A stretch of DNA of 64,000 bases from Owenia fusiformis (taxonomy: Eukaryota; Annelida; Polychaeta; Sabellida; Oweniidae), in contig CAIIXF020000004.1 of assembly GCA_903813345.2 (NCBI GenBank), forward strand, positions 15,509,196 through 15,573,195. The letters are read 5' to 3'. Below, piece after piece: positions 13,032 through 24,899 of the stretch. The translations under genes were made by a program, and so were the position numbers. Each line of letters opens with the position of its first letter. The first letter of the stretch is position 1. Below the pieces are notes generated by a model. That model was given only the letters and a program-made list of their open reading frames with translations. It searched no databases and was not told the DNA's origin.

Positions 13032-16000
13032 TAGTATAGTAGGAACAAGGGGTTCCCATGCACCCATAAGGTGTGAATAAGTTACATACATTTTTGTAGT
13101 CCCTAGGGTGTCTATTTAATGAATTCATTTGTTAACATTGCCAACTAATGTCCCATAGTACTTTTATGGCGGCATTCAGTTACCATGGTTACGCATCTTT
13201 AGACATCTTACCTTGGTATCTTAAATCATTTGTAGCTCTGTCATTATTTGGTCTATAGAAATGATATTGGTACCAAATTAAACCTCGTTAAATTTCCAAT
13301 AAATTTCTGATATTCAATTATGCAAATTATCTAATTTGCATAAATTATGACGTCATCAATCTATTTTTGGTTCAGAATTTCCAACTATAGCAACGTATCT
13401 ATTAGAACTGAGGCCGTATGGCAAAATTTTTGAAAGGTTTTGTCCTTTATTCTATTAGTAGAAGGTATAAGCAACATAAAAGTGAAAACAGATTCAAAAT
13501 TGAATCAGTATTTCGAAAGTTATGTAACTTTCAAGGCAGCTATCGTGAATGTCATTATTTGACAATAATATACATACGTCTTACCTTGGAGTCTTGAATC
13601 AATGTAGCTTCGCCACTATTTGGTCTATAGAGATGATATTGGTATCTGATTAAACCTTATTAAATTTACTATATGGTTACAATATCAAGTTATGCAAATT
13701 AGCTAATTTGCATTAATTGTGACGTCATCAATCCATTTTTTGTTCAGAATATTGTAGTATAGCAACATATCTATTAGAACTGAGGTCGTATGACAGAATC
13801 TGTGCATAGTTTTGTCCCTTATTTGATGAGTGGAAGATATAAGCAACATTAAAGAGACAGCAAATCTTCAAAATTGGATCAGAATTAACAAAATTATCCA
13901 GCTTTGGAGGCAGCTACTATGAACGTCATTGTTTGACAATTATAAAAAGAATATTAAATTAACAAAAAAAGTAACAACCATAGTTGTTTCAATCTTATTG
14001 AGTAAAAATGTGCATGTATTGAACTGAACTAATAAGTATGTGGAAAGGTTACATGCATTTTGACTATCATTCACAGGGGTCAAAACGGTTATCTCGACCC
14101 TGTATATTAAAGATCCAATCTTATAATTTACCATGCACTTTCAATGATTCATATAAATAGTATATATATAGTCTGATTTTCATCATATTCTTCATATTCT
14201 TGATTCTTAAAGCATCTGAAGTATATAGCATGATTAGAAGTGAAGATGATTCATCATATGGTTTATGTAATATTTTTAACATTTCAGATGCTATGGTAAC
14301 ATCACTTGATAATGAGGTTTTTACATTTCACGTTCTTAATGAGTTAAAAGGAAGTTATTCTCCCTTTGCTTTAGAGATAAATAGTCGCATGAATTTGTTT
14401 AGAAAAATTATAACTTAATCAATTTAACCCCCCCCCCCCTGACAGCCCCCATATTTGAAGATTTTGGTGAAACCTGGCAAAATACATTAATTATTAGGTT
14501 CCAGAAGCCCCCAGAAGCTATATGATGGCCCCCAGTGGCCCCAAGAATATTTACAGGGGCCCCAAGTGGCCCCCAGAAGCTACACTGTGCTCCCAAGAAG
14601 CTATATGTTGGCCCCAGAAGCTGAATAGTGGCCCCCAGGAGCTATACGGTGGCTCCCAGAAGCTATACAGGAAACCCTGTGGCCCCCAGGAGCTATACGG
14701 TGGCGCCCAGAAGCTATACAGGGGCCCCCAGTGGCCCTAAAAAGCTATACGGTGGCCCCCAGAAGCCATACGGGGGCCCCCAGAAGCTATACTATGGCCC
14801 CCAGAAGCTATACAAGGGCCCCCAGAAACTATACTATGGTCTCCAGAAGCTATATGGTGGCCCCCAGTGGCCCTGGGAAGCTATATGATGGCCTCCAGAA
14901 GCTAATTAGTGGCCCCCAGGAGCTATACGGGGGCTCCCAGAAGCTATACAGGGGACCCCAGTGGCCCCAAGAAGCTAAACGATGGCCCCCAGAAGCTATA
15001 CAGGAGCCCCAAAAAGCTACAGGATGGCCCCAATGGCTCCCAGAAGATGTGAAGGGCCCCCAGTAGCCCCTAGAAGCTATACGGTGGCCCTCATAGGCTA
15101 TATGATGGCCCCAAGAAGCTAAATAGTGACCCTCAGGAGCTATATGGTGGTTCCCAGAAGCTACACAATGGCCCCCAGAATCGATATGGTGGCCCGCAAT
15201 GGCTCCCAGAAGAGAAGCTATAAAGGGCCCCCCAGTAGCCCCTAGAAGCTATACGGTGGCCCCCAGTGGCCCCGAAAGCTATATAGTGGCCCCCAGAAGC
15301 TATACAGGGGCCCACAGTGGCTCCCAGAAGCAATGCAAGGGCCTGCAGAAACTGTACTGTAGCCCCCAGAAGCTATACAGGGGCCCCCAGTGGCTCCCAG
15401 AAGCTATACGATGGCCCCCAGAAGTTATGCAAGGGCCTGCAGAAACTATATGGTAGCCCCCATAAGCTATACGATGGCCTCCAGAAGCTATACAGTGTCC
15501 CCCAATGGGCCACCATATAGCTTTGGGGGCCACCGTATAGCTTCTAGGGGCTACTGGGGGCCCTGTATAGCTTCTGGAAGCCATTGGGGGCCATCATATA
15601 GATTCTGGGGGCCATGGTGTAGCTTCTGGGGGCTGCTGTATAGCTTCTGGGGGCCATCGTATAGCTTCTTGGGGCCACTGGGGTTCCCTGTATAGCTTCT
15701 GGGTGCCACCGTATAGCTCCTGGGGGCCACTAATTAGCTTCTGGGGGCCATCATATAGCTTCTGAGGGCCACCATATAGCTTCTGGAGACCACAGTATAG
15801 TTTCTGTGGGCCCTTGTATAGCTTCTGGGGGCCATCGTATACCTTCTGGGGGCCACTTGGGGCCCCTGTATACATTCTTGGGGCCACTGGGGGCCATCAT
15901 ATAGCTTCTGGGGGCTTCTGGAACCTAATAATTAATGTATTTTGCCAGGTTTCACCAAAATCTACAAATATGGGGGCTGTCAGGAGGGGGTTAAATTAAG

Positions 16001-17381
16001 TTATAATATTTTAAACAAATTCATGTTACTATTTATCTCTAAAGCAAAGGGAGAATAACTTTCTTTTAACTCATTAAGAACGTGAAATGTAAAAACCTCA
16101 TTATCAAGTGATGTTACCATAGCATCTGAAATGTTAGAAATATTACATAAACCATATGATGAATCATCTTCACTTCTAATCATGCTTTATACTTCAGATA
16201 CTTTAAGAATCAAGAATATGAAGAATATGATGAAAATCAGACTATATGTATACTATTTATATGAATCATTGAAAGTGCATGGTAAATTATAAAATTGGAT
16301 CTTTAATATACAGGGTCGAGATAACCGTTTTGACCCCTGTGAATGATAGTCAAAATACATGTAACCTTTCCACATACTTATTAGTTCAGTTCAATACATG
16401 CACGTTTTTACTCAATAAGATTAAAACAACTATGGTTGTTACTTTTTTTGTTAATTTAATATTCTTTTTATAATTGTCATTTAATGACGTTCACAGTAGC
16501 TGCCTCCAAAGCTGGATAATTTTGTTAATTCTGATCCAATTTTAAAGATTTGTTGTCTCTTTAATGTTGCTTATATCTTCCACTCATCAAATAAGGGACA
16601 AAACTATGCACACATTCTGTCATACGGCCTCAGTTCTAATAGATATGTTGCTATACTAGGATATTCTGAACCAAAAATGGATTGATGACGTCACAATTAA
16701 TGCAAATTAGCTAATTTGCATAAATGAATATTGTAACCATATAGTAAATTTAATAAGGTTTAATCAGATACCAATATCATCTCTATAGACCAAATAATGG
16801 CGAAGCTACATTGATTCAAGACTCCAAGGTAAGACGTATGTATATTATTGTCAAATAATGACATTCACGATAGCTGCCTCGAAAGTTCCATAACTTTCGT
16901 AATACTGATTCAATTTTGAATCTGTTTTCACTTTTATGTTGCTTATACCTTCTACTAATAGAATAAAGGACAAAACCTTTCAAATATTTTGCCATACGCC
17001 CTCAGTTCTAATAGATACGTTGCTATAGTTGGAAATTCTGAACCAAAAATAGATTGATGACGTCATAATTTATGCAAATTAGATAATTTGCATAATTGAA
17101 TATCAGAAATTTATTGGAAATTTAACGAGGTTTAATTTGGTACCAATATCATTTCTATAGACCAAATAATGACAGAGCTACAAATGATTTAAGATACCAA
17201 GGTAAGATGTCTAAAGATGCGTAACCATGGTAACTGAATGCCGCCATAAAAGTACTATGGGGCATTAGTTGGCAATGTTAACAAATGAATTCATTAAATA
17301 GACACCCTAGGGATTACAAAAATGTATGTAACTTATTCACACCTTATGGGTGCATGGGAACCCCTTGTTCCTACTATACTA
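13032..17381. mobile_element. 4.35-kb palindromic foldback element upstream of the WSC gene
   Basis: The left end TAGTATAGTAGGAACAAGGG is mirrored exactly at the right end (17381). Arms of about 1.45 kb unique sequence (13032-14480 and 15935-17381) are near-identical inverted copies, including repeated AATTAGCTAATTTGCAT and GACGTCATCAAT phrases. The centre is a minisatellite that flips orientation at about 15505. AAACCGAGAT just left of the element and AAACCAAGAT shortly right of it may be a decayed target-site duplication. No transposase is seen. The right end lies 17 bp before the start codon of the WSC gene. Confidence 0.85.
14495..15930. repeat. 21-bp minisatellite forming the centre of the palindrome
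   Basis: Units close to CCCCAGAAGCTATACGGTGGC repeat on the plus strand up to about 15505, then on the minus strand to about 15930. Units are mostly 21 bp, some shortened or replaced by GTGGCCC variants. Because 21 is a multiple of three, several frames stay open and would give a heptad GPQKLYG-like peptide. I treat these as non-coding because they appear in several frames and on both strands. Confidence 0.9.
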
Positions 17382-17398
17382 ATACATTCTAAACCAAG

Positions 17399-20300
17399 AT
17401 GTGGACGATTGCTTTGGGACTCCTAGTGTTGGCTAAAATTGCAGTGTCTGCCCCAACAGGTAAGTCATCTCTGTTTTTTATGTGGGCGTGGAGGCTCGAG
17501 GACCATATAGAAACGAGTCTCTAAATGTGATATTTTCCTTAAAATGCAGTATATTAGACCCATATAAGGTCAGAAAAAATCTTGTGTCTGGTCTTATCTA
17601 TTGTCCAGTGGCTAATGTAAAGAATGCAGTATATTAGACCCATATAAGGTGAGAAAAAAATCTTGTGTCTGGTCTTATCTATTGTCCAGTGGCTAATGTA
17701 AAGAATCCTGACAAGGAACAGAAAGCTAGGTGGTCGGTTCCAATCCCTTCGAGGAGAGTGGCATTTCATTAGGCTTAGAATAAAATTTGATCCTGTGCTT
17801 GAGATAAAATGATTGTATTAAACTGTTAAAGTCTCAGTCACATTTGCTACTTCGACCGTACGGTCTATCATTTCTGCGGTCAGTAACATTTCTACGTTTC
17901 TAAAGTTTCAATCTCAATTTGTATTATACATTCTACAGGGTGGGCCAAAAACGCCACTTTTTTCAAAATGCTATAACCTTTTTAATTTTTGATCCTAAAT
18001 CGTAATTTGCATACCAAATGAAACTTGAAGATGCAAGTTAACCACAGATTATGAATTGTATACTTTTACTTGAATAAAATATGTCATCAGCGTGCGTCTC
18101 ACTTAAACATGTGGGGTACAATGAGAATTGAAAAGAATTTGCATAATGTACCTGATCTGATATGGCCTGGTGACCACCGGGCTAATAATAATAAAGGCTA
18201 TCTGATCAAAGAGGGTGGCGGACCAATGGAAATCCTCTTTTAGATCAAATATAATCCAGGTTGAAGGACTTGTTACATTATTTTGTTACTTAGGACCCCT
18301 GGTACTATATAACTTCAAAATTCGGTGTATGTAGGTTGGAAAATGATAAAGTTATAGTATCTTGAAAAAAGTGGCGTTTTTTGATTTGCTCATGAGTCGC
18401 GAAATACCACTTTAATTGGAATTAGAAGATCGCTCGTGAAAAATCGAATCGGGAAATCATATTTGTGATGACTATTTCTTTGCTCTGGTCAATGCCTTAG
18501 AAATTTTTATGGCTTTACATACCTTGCGGGGTTGTCCACCGAAAGTGTCAAGCATGAGTTTTCAAAAGAAAGTTATCCATGTTTCGAGGAAATAGACGAC
18601 GAATTGACTCCGTCGGAGTCGCCTCCATTTGCGTCTGTTACGCGTTGCAGCCTCGTTTTTATGGTTGGCCTATTAGTATAAAGAATGCATGCGTTGTTTA
18701 CGGGTGTGTAGGCGTTAATTACGCTCGTGCAAATGTTAAATTACGCCCGTACAGACGTAAAATTACACCCGTGCAGACGTAAATTACGCCCGAGCAGACG
18801 TAAATTACGCCCGTATAGGCGTAATTTACGCTCGTGAAAAAGTTAATTCTACAGGCGTTTGAATACCATATACAGGCGTAAAGTGACGGCGTTAAAAAGG
18901 TTAATTGCGGGCGTCAAGACGTTATTTAACACGCGCTGAGTAACATCTTCGCGCCCGTCCAGTTTATGTTTAACGCCGTAAATTATGAACCAATCAACGC
19001 CTTGCTTACATAATGATACAATGCATTCTGGGAAAAGAGTAACTCCGAGAACAAAAATGGCTGCCACTTTTTTTTGGGGAGTGGTGACTTAGACAATGTC
19101 TTGAGACATCACCTGTATTAAACACGCACATGTCATGCAATCTGTGTTTATGGTGAGAGGTCTCGGTCGGGGGGCCTGGCAGACAAGGTCTAGTAGCCAA
19201 GCTTCCCCTAGCCACCGTCAGTACTCATGTGACGGGTAGTGTATATTTGGTAGATCCTAGGGTAATGACATTGGTGTGTTATTCCCTATCTTCATTCACG
19301 TAGAGAGATTCTGAGATTCAATGAACAACTAGAAACTACTTCATCAGAACCAAAGAACAACACAAGGCTAACGCCCATCATACCAGGTGTACTTCTCACA
19401 CTAGAGATCTCACTATGTATGAATAGGTACCAAAACCTATTGCATATACTAATAATGTACACAAATACATTGAACTATTAACTCCACCAAGAATTAACGA
19501 ATATGTACCTACAATATAATACCCCAAACCACTAACTTGTATCTAAACTCCACGATACACCAAAACACAATCCGGCATAACCTGCCACTCAATACATGAC
19601 CTATCACAACCAACCATTACAACCAAGCACAACCTAGAAGATCGCCAACAACGCAACACAGCCAATGTCAGAAGAATTAGAACACAACTCGACTCCCAAC
19701 TACCAAGAGCACAACCAACTGTCAAATTGTCACAACACAATTTGGCACAACCACACAACAAAACCAAACTATCAAAACACAATTAGGAAACCTATCACAA
19801 CCAACCATTACAACCAAGCACAACCCATAAGATCACCAACAACGCAACACAACCAGTGTCTGAAGAATTAGAACGCAACTTAACTCACAACTACCAAGAG
19901 CACAACCCACTGTCAAATTATCACAACACAATTTGGCACAACAACACAGCAAAACCAAAGTATCAAAACACAATCAGGAACAACCAAACTAAAATCTCAA
20001 CACACACAACCAACTTTCTCGAACTAGAGATTACAACAATTTCACAACACAACTGAACACAACCAAAAACCTCACCCGAGTAGGCACAACCGACCACCTA
20101 TCATAACATAACCGGGCACAACCCGCCACCACCCATCATTTAACAATCAGGCACAATCAACCACAAAACACAATCAGACTCAACCAGATACCTCACCCGA
20201 CTGGGCACAACCTGCCCCCGACCAGCATAACATAATCACAACATAACACAACGCATTTTAAAATTAACATAACACAATGAGGCACAATTCGAAACTAGTC

Positions 20301-23300
20301 TAAAACAAAACAACCAGACACAACCCAACTTCAAGCCAACAGCCCAATACGGCACAACCCAATACTACAACCCTATTTTAACTTCCGAAAACACAGCCAA
20401 TTGTCAAATATACGCAACACAATTTGGCACAACCAAACAACAAACCAACACAATACAACATAGCCAACGAGACCAAAGTCAAATCAACCCATTGTTGAAT
20501 CATCATAACACAACCAAACGCACATCAACTCAACAAATTGAAAACACCACAAAATACCACAAAATACAACCAAACACGAACAAGGCAACAACCCTTTATA
20601 TACACACATTATCAACATATAACATACATGACCATATGGCTTAACCACAAACCAAACCAAACCAAAATTCATCAATAGACTGACCACGCCTTTATGCAAT
20701 AAACCAATACGCATAAACAACCACCCCCCTCCCGCTAAAAACGAATACGGGAAACCTATTATAATACAACTGAATGATAAAAATAATACAGCATTATCAT
20801 TCACAATAATTAGAGGTTATGTCACTATCGTGGCATATATGCCCGAGGTCTCAGTGATATATGGCCCGACCTTGGGAGGGACATTGATCTCTGAGAACCG
20901 AGGGCATATGTGCCACGATAGTGACATAAACGATTTATAACATACCTATGATGATGTAGACTGGTCAGAGAGTACCGTTTTCTTATAGAATTGACAAACA
21001 AATGGTTTGAAAATGATTGAAATGAGTTTAGAAAAATTGCTCACGCAGTTTTATCTTCGATTGATTGGTTATGACGTCAGCGCCTTGACCAATCAGAAAG
21101 TTAGCGGGCGCGGGCTTTTCAAAACTTATATTGGCCCGCTGTCTTGTGCACACTTTGCACTATACATCATCATAGGTATGTTATAAAATCACATACAACA
21201 TTAATTCGGCCGCTGAGGAAGAACAATCATGGGATACCCCCATGAGTTCGAAACATCTTGGGCCCTTATAATGACCAACATATAAGGGAGAAGATCCGCT
21301 ACAGGATCGGGATGTCCGGCCTCTCTCTACGTGAATGAAGATAGGGAATAACACACCAATGTCATTACCCTAGGATCTACCAAATATACACTACCCGTCA
21401 CATGAGTGCTACTAGACCTTGTCTTCCAGGCCCCCCGAACGAGACCTCTCACCACTAATACAGATTGCATGACATATGCGTATTTACTACAGGTGATGTC
21501 TCGGGACATTGTCTAAGTCACCACTCCCAAAACCACTCCCAAAAATATTCAGGACCACAATGCAACGCGCTTAAATGTAAGCGGGATTCTGATTGGTCCA
21601 AATTTTATATATCAACGCGCGCAAATTTACGCCTTATGCCCATAAAAGGCTATTCAACGCCCGAGATAAATGTCTTAACGGGCGCAATTTATAGTTTTAA
21701 CGCCGATAATTTACGGGTGTAATTTTACGTCTGTACGGGCGTAATTTAACATTTGCACGAGCGTAATTAACGCCTACACACCCGTAAACAACGCATGCAT
21801 TCTTTATACTATAGGACAACCATACGTTTTGAACAGCTACGCGGGGTTGAAACGCGTTATCTATGTCCACCCTTCTGTGGTCGCCGTAGAGAAAATGTGA
21901 TTGGGAGCTTAATTCCTACGCTATCCATGCATATTTCTTTCATTTCAGACAATGTATATTTAGGGTGTTTTAAAGATGAAATTAACAGAGATCTTCCTTA
22001 CAAGGCTTACGAGCAGAACGGTAACAATACTCCAAGCTTGTGTATTGAAACGTGTGCCGAAGCAGGTAATAAAATATTATGATTGTGAATAGTCTCTATC
22101 AAAAGTATAGTTTACTCAGAAACCTCATGATGGATTAATGCATGGCGACACCTTCAATTCGAAATATATATTTTCACCTCTTTTTGCAGAAGCACTCGTT
22201 GCCATACGTCGCGCCCTCAAAACCCGGGTTTGCCGTCATCCAAACCCGCCTTTGCAAAAATGTGAACGGTTCATAATTAGACTCGTTCGTGTTATTTTCG
22301 CAAGTTTTCAAACCTGGATTTAATTGTTTTTATTAGAAGGGTTCCTCGTTATCAATTGTAATATGTAAGATTTTATCCAAGACAGACACAATAGAAATTG
22401 CAACACTGGAGGATGGTAATAGTGTGGAATTGTATTTAAATCAAATATTATTCATATATATGAATAAAAATAAATTTGTTTCAAGATTCCCATCTCTACT
22501 GGCCAATTTTTCCTTGTTTTAGTAGCCGTTGTAGGCTTAATGATATCATCATATCTTAGTCAAAATAGAGAACGAAAGAGTATATGGGGTCTTCTAGCTT
22601 TGCACATTTAAGACCGGTCATAATACGTAACTATTGCCAATATGTTTAACGTCTTGGTAGATACAAAATAACACGTATAAAATTCTAATAAAACTAACTT
22701 TTATATTTCGTGGCCTCATTAAAGGGGCAACAAGGCCTGTAGAGAGAAAAAAGGAAAATTTTAACTTTTTCTGAGCTATCAAGGCAACATTTGGCTTAAC
22801 ATCTTCTTTGACATACCCATTTTCTTAAAATGTATGGATAACCTATCAATTTCAGCATTAAGAAGTGTAAATTCAGTTCAAAGCTTGAAAAAGGGGAAAT
22901 CCGCTTTTTCATTTTTAAGATCCATCATGTTTCAAGAGGAATATCAGCTGAAATAATGTTTATCTAGGGGGTTTCTTTGTAGATAATAAAAATAGATGTA
23001 AGTCTTGATGAAATATCCAAACCTAGATATTTTTTGACACTGGTCCGTGATCATTGAATGGCTCCTCTGCACTAATTGTTGCACCTTTAAATACTTATTT
23101 CGTTTGGAATGGCCTTAAACCCTGGTCCGCGAAACAAACATTTAAATAAGGGATTGGCGCACCCGGGTCTGACTGTAGACCTCCTGTTCACTGTCGTATG
23201 AATTATGAATATAGTTTCGCACACTTGTCAACAGAAACTCACAGTGAACCCTGCTTTCCCAAACCCGGGTTTCCAGGATTCGCCTCGCATGCCTTCGACT

Positions 23301-24496
23301 CTTTCTCTCTTTTTTGGAGCTGAACTGAAGAGACGGGATTAATATCTTACATATACGAGGGGTGATCAGGAATTTCAGGGTAAACTCATACAACTTCGGG
23401 TACTTTCGATTGTTTTTAATTCGTTTTGTAGGTTATATGTATGCAGCGGTGACGAAAGGACACAAATGTTTTTGCGGAAATTCCTACGGCAGATATGGCT
23501 CGGTAGCAGAAACAGAGTGCAGCATGAAATGCCCCGGTGACCGGACACAGATGTGTGGCGCCTTTTTACGCTTGAATATTTACAAAACATCGTTGGCCGG
23601 TACAGTACCACCAAGTTGGCTCAAATTTTAAAAACTCAAGGCCCGTTTTTTGACAGTTTTGCCTTAGATTTAAAACGAGGGCCCAAAAAGGCCAAGTAGT
23701 GCCCAAAAGGCCCTTTTATTGTATGGGCCTCCCTGGATCCTCTAGAGCTTCCTTACAGTAAATATTCACGAGGATGCTACTTGCAATAGGCTGTTGAATT
23801 TCATTTCTACTTTATTTATAACTATCACTATTTTTTACCAATCAGATAAATGTATCCAGTAATTAATGTAAATTGACAACGATAGCAGTCATTTCTCAAG
23901 ATACAAAACGAGTTCCTGAATCAACTACGAAGTTTATCTTCATCTATTATTCAAGCTATTACATAGTATGACTGAAGGAATACATTGGTTTGATTAACAC
24001 TATATACAAAATATCAATGCATATTTTAATCATATTTAATATTTTAAAACAGAAACGGTGTAATAGAGTCCAAAAGATTTTTCAATCAGAAAACGTTTTC
24101 GGAAAACCTTAAAAACATGTGCGCAGATATGATGATAGCGTTCTGGACTCTGGAGACATTTTGAATTCATTTGCAATACCAAAAACGCTCACTTGAAAGA
24201 TCCTGTATTTTATTTTCGAATTTCTACTTACAATTTTCGTATTTTGTTCAGAAAATCCCTGTGGGTTCACAATGAGTAGTGACGTCAGCAGTCCAAATGT
24301 TACACACGAATTCCCAATCCAGACTCTGAGGGCATTTCTCGTAAACACGAACGATGTTCCTGATTATGCAGCCTTCCTTGAATGTTGTCCCAATGGGCCA
24401 ATTTCAGTAGTTGCCGATCTGAGCGCCTTTGGCTGCATGTCCGACTTGCAGGGTTCGTCCCCCTATATCGGGGTAACGTATAAATTATTAGGCTAA
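17399..24496 (+). CDS. Secreted single-WSC-domain protein
   Basis: Four exons: 17399-17459, 21949-22065, 23432-23599 and 24252-24496, all GT-AG and all introns in phase 1; 196 codons plus TAA. Exon 1 encodes a signal peptide (MWTIALGLLVLAKIAVSAPT). Exons 2 and 3 give a WSC domain: VYLGCFKDEINRDLP, then LCIETCAEAG, GYMYAAVTKGHKCFCGN and CPGDRTQMCG. This is the eight-cysteine carbohydrate-binding pattern of yeast Wsc sensors, polycystin-1 and kremen. The last exon adds about 80 residues with CGF, an ECCPNG motif and GCM, which I do not recognise. There is no transmembrane segment, so the product is probably extracellular. The specific ligand is unknown. Exon 1 is isolated between two 4-kb foldback elements, so expression of this model needs a transcript to prove it. 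Confidence 0.75.
17545..17706. repeat. Tandem duplication of about 80 bp in WSC intron 1
   Basis: GCAGTATATTAGACCCATAT through GTGGCTAATGTAAAGAAT is present twice in a row with a single G/C change and one length difference in an A-run. A recent local duplication. Confidence 0.85.
17938..18386. mobile_element. MITE-like insertion with GGGCCAAAAACGCCAC ends
   Basis: GGGCCAAAAACGCCACTTTTTTCAA at the left is mirrored by TTGAAAAAAGTGGCGTTTTTTG at the right, about 445 bp apart. It lies inside the left end of the larger foldback element and separates that element's terminal sequence from its arm, so it is a later insertion. Non-coding. Confidence 0.6.
20817..20929. repeat. 113-bp near-perfect hairpin
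   Basis: TTATGTCACTATCGTGGCA and its complement bracket GCCCGAGGTC/GACC...CCGAGGGC inner pairs. It is inside the foldback of WSC intron 1. Confidence 0.7.
20934..21187. mobile_element. 254-bp MITE nested in the intron 1 foldback
   Basis: TTTATAACATACCTATGATG at the left is mirrored by CATCATAGGTATGTTATAAA at the right. The interior contains GACGTCAGCGCCTTGACC and AATCAGAAAG, which look like unrelated filler. Non-coding. Confidence 0.75.
22723..23086. mobile_element. TTAA-flanked MITE, copy 1 (WSC intron 2)
   Basis: Starts AGGGGCAACAAGGCC and ends ATTGTTGCACCT, so the short terminal repeat is AGGKGCAA. TTAA sits immediately outside each end (22719-22722, 23087-23090). Two further copies lie at 57541 and 61540. 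The TTAA target is typical of piggyBac-type elements. Non-coding. Confidence 0.8.
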
Positions 24497-24525
24497 GATA
24501 GCGTCGAGACTAACTCAGCAAATTA

Positions 24526-24899
24526 TGCTTGTATTTGCGAATCCAACTTTCGACTAGCGGCTACTAGGTTGATTGCAATTTAATGGCAAACTCATTTATA
24601 TATGAATAGTACCTGCCGGTGACTGAGAGCATCAAACCCAATCGCTGACCTAAATGACAGGTTAATCTGCCTATTCAGCAGCAAGTAATAATGATTAACG
24701 ATCTGTTCTCTTATTCAACCGAGCGGCTTTATTATAACTAATCGTTTATGTACAGCGGCATAAAAAATCATGCGATCACTGATCACTGTTCGTCAACTCA
24801 CTGGTGGTTCGCTAAATCAACATCAAAATGACGGGTTAATCTACAAAAGTTAATACGTTAATCTGGTAGCCGACAGCCGAAAGTTGCATTCACAAATGC
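24526..24899. mobile_element. MITE-like inverted repeat, GCTTGTATTTGCGAATCC ends
   Basis: The left end and TTAACG...CCGAAAGTTGCATTCACAAATGCC at the right are imperfect complements, and both carry the phrase for a CTCATTTATATATGAATAG core. Related pieces are at 26354-26535 and next to the stray EFHC2 exon near 37935-38010. Confidence 0.6.

Larger units (their letters stand above)
17830..21910. mobile_element. About 4.1-kb foldback element filling WSC intron 1
   Basis: The outer ends are imperfect inverted repeats: CTCAGTCACATTTGCTAC near 17832 and its counterpart in GAAAATGTGATTGGGAG ending near 21908. Inner arms are strong: AAAGAATGCATGCGTTG with GTTTACGGGTGTGTAGGCG (18678-18720) is mirrored at 21765-21815. 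Both arms hold short tandem units of the form CGTAAATTACGCCCGTACAGA. Further in, 19095-19320 mirrors 21305-21510. The interior 19540-20800 is strongly strand-skewed, AC-rich and G-poor. The element shares end sequence with the one at 38461-39856. No transposase is visible. Confidence 0.75.

Noticed and set aside
14522-15887. Collagen-like or repeat protein encoded by GPQKLYG heptads.
   Set aside because: Open frames occur in several frames and on both strands because the unit is 21 bp; no start context, signal peptide or flanking exon.
24109-24348. Minus-strand ORF opposite WSC exon 4.
   Set aside because: Shadow of the coding exon on the other strand.
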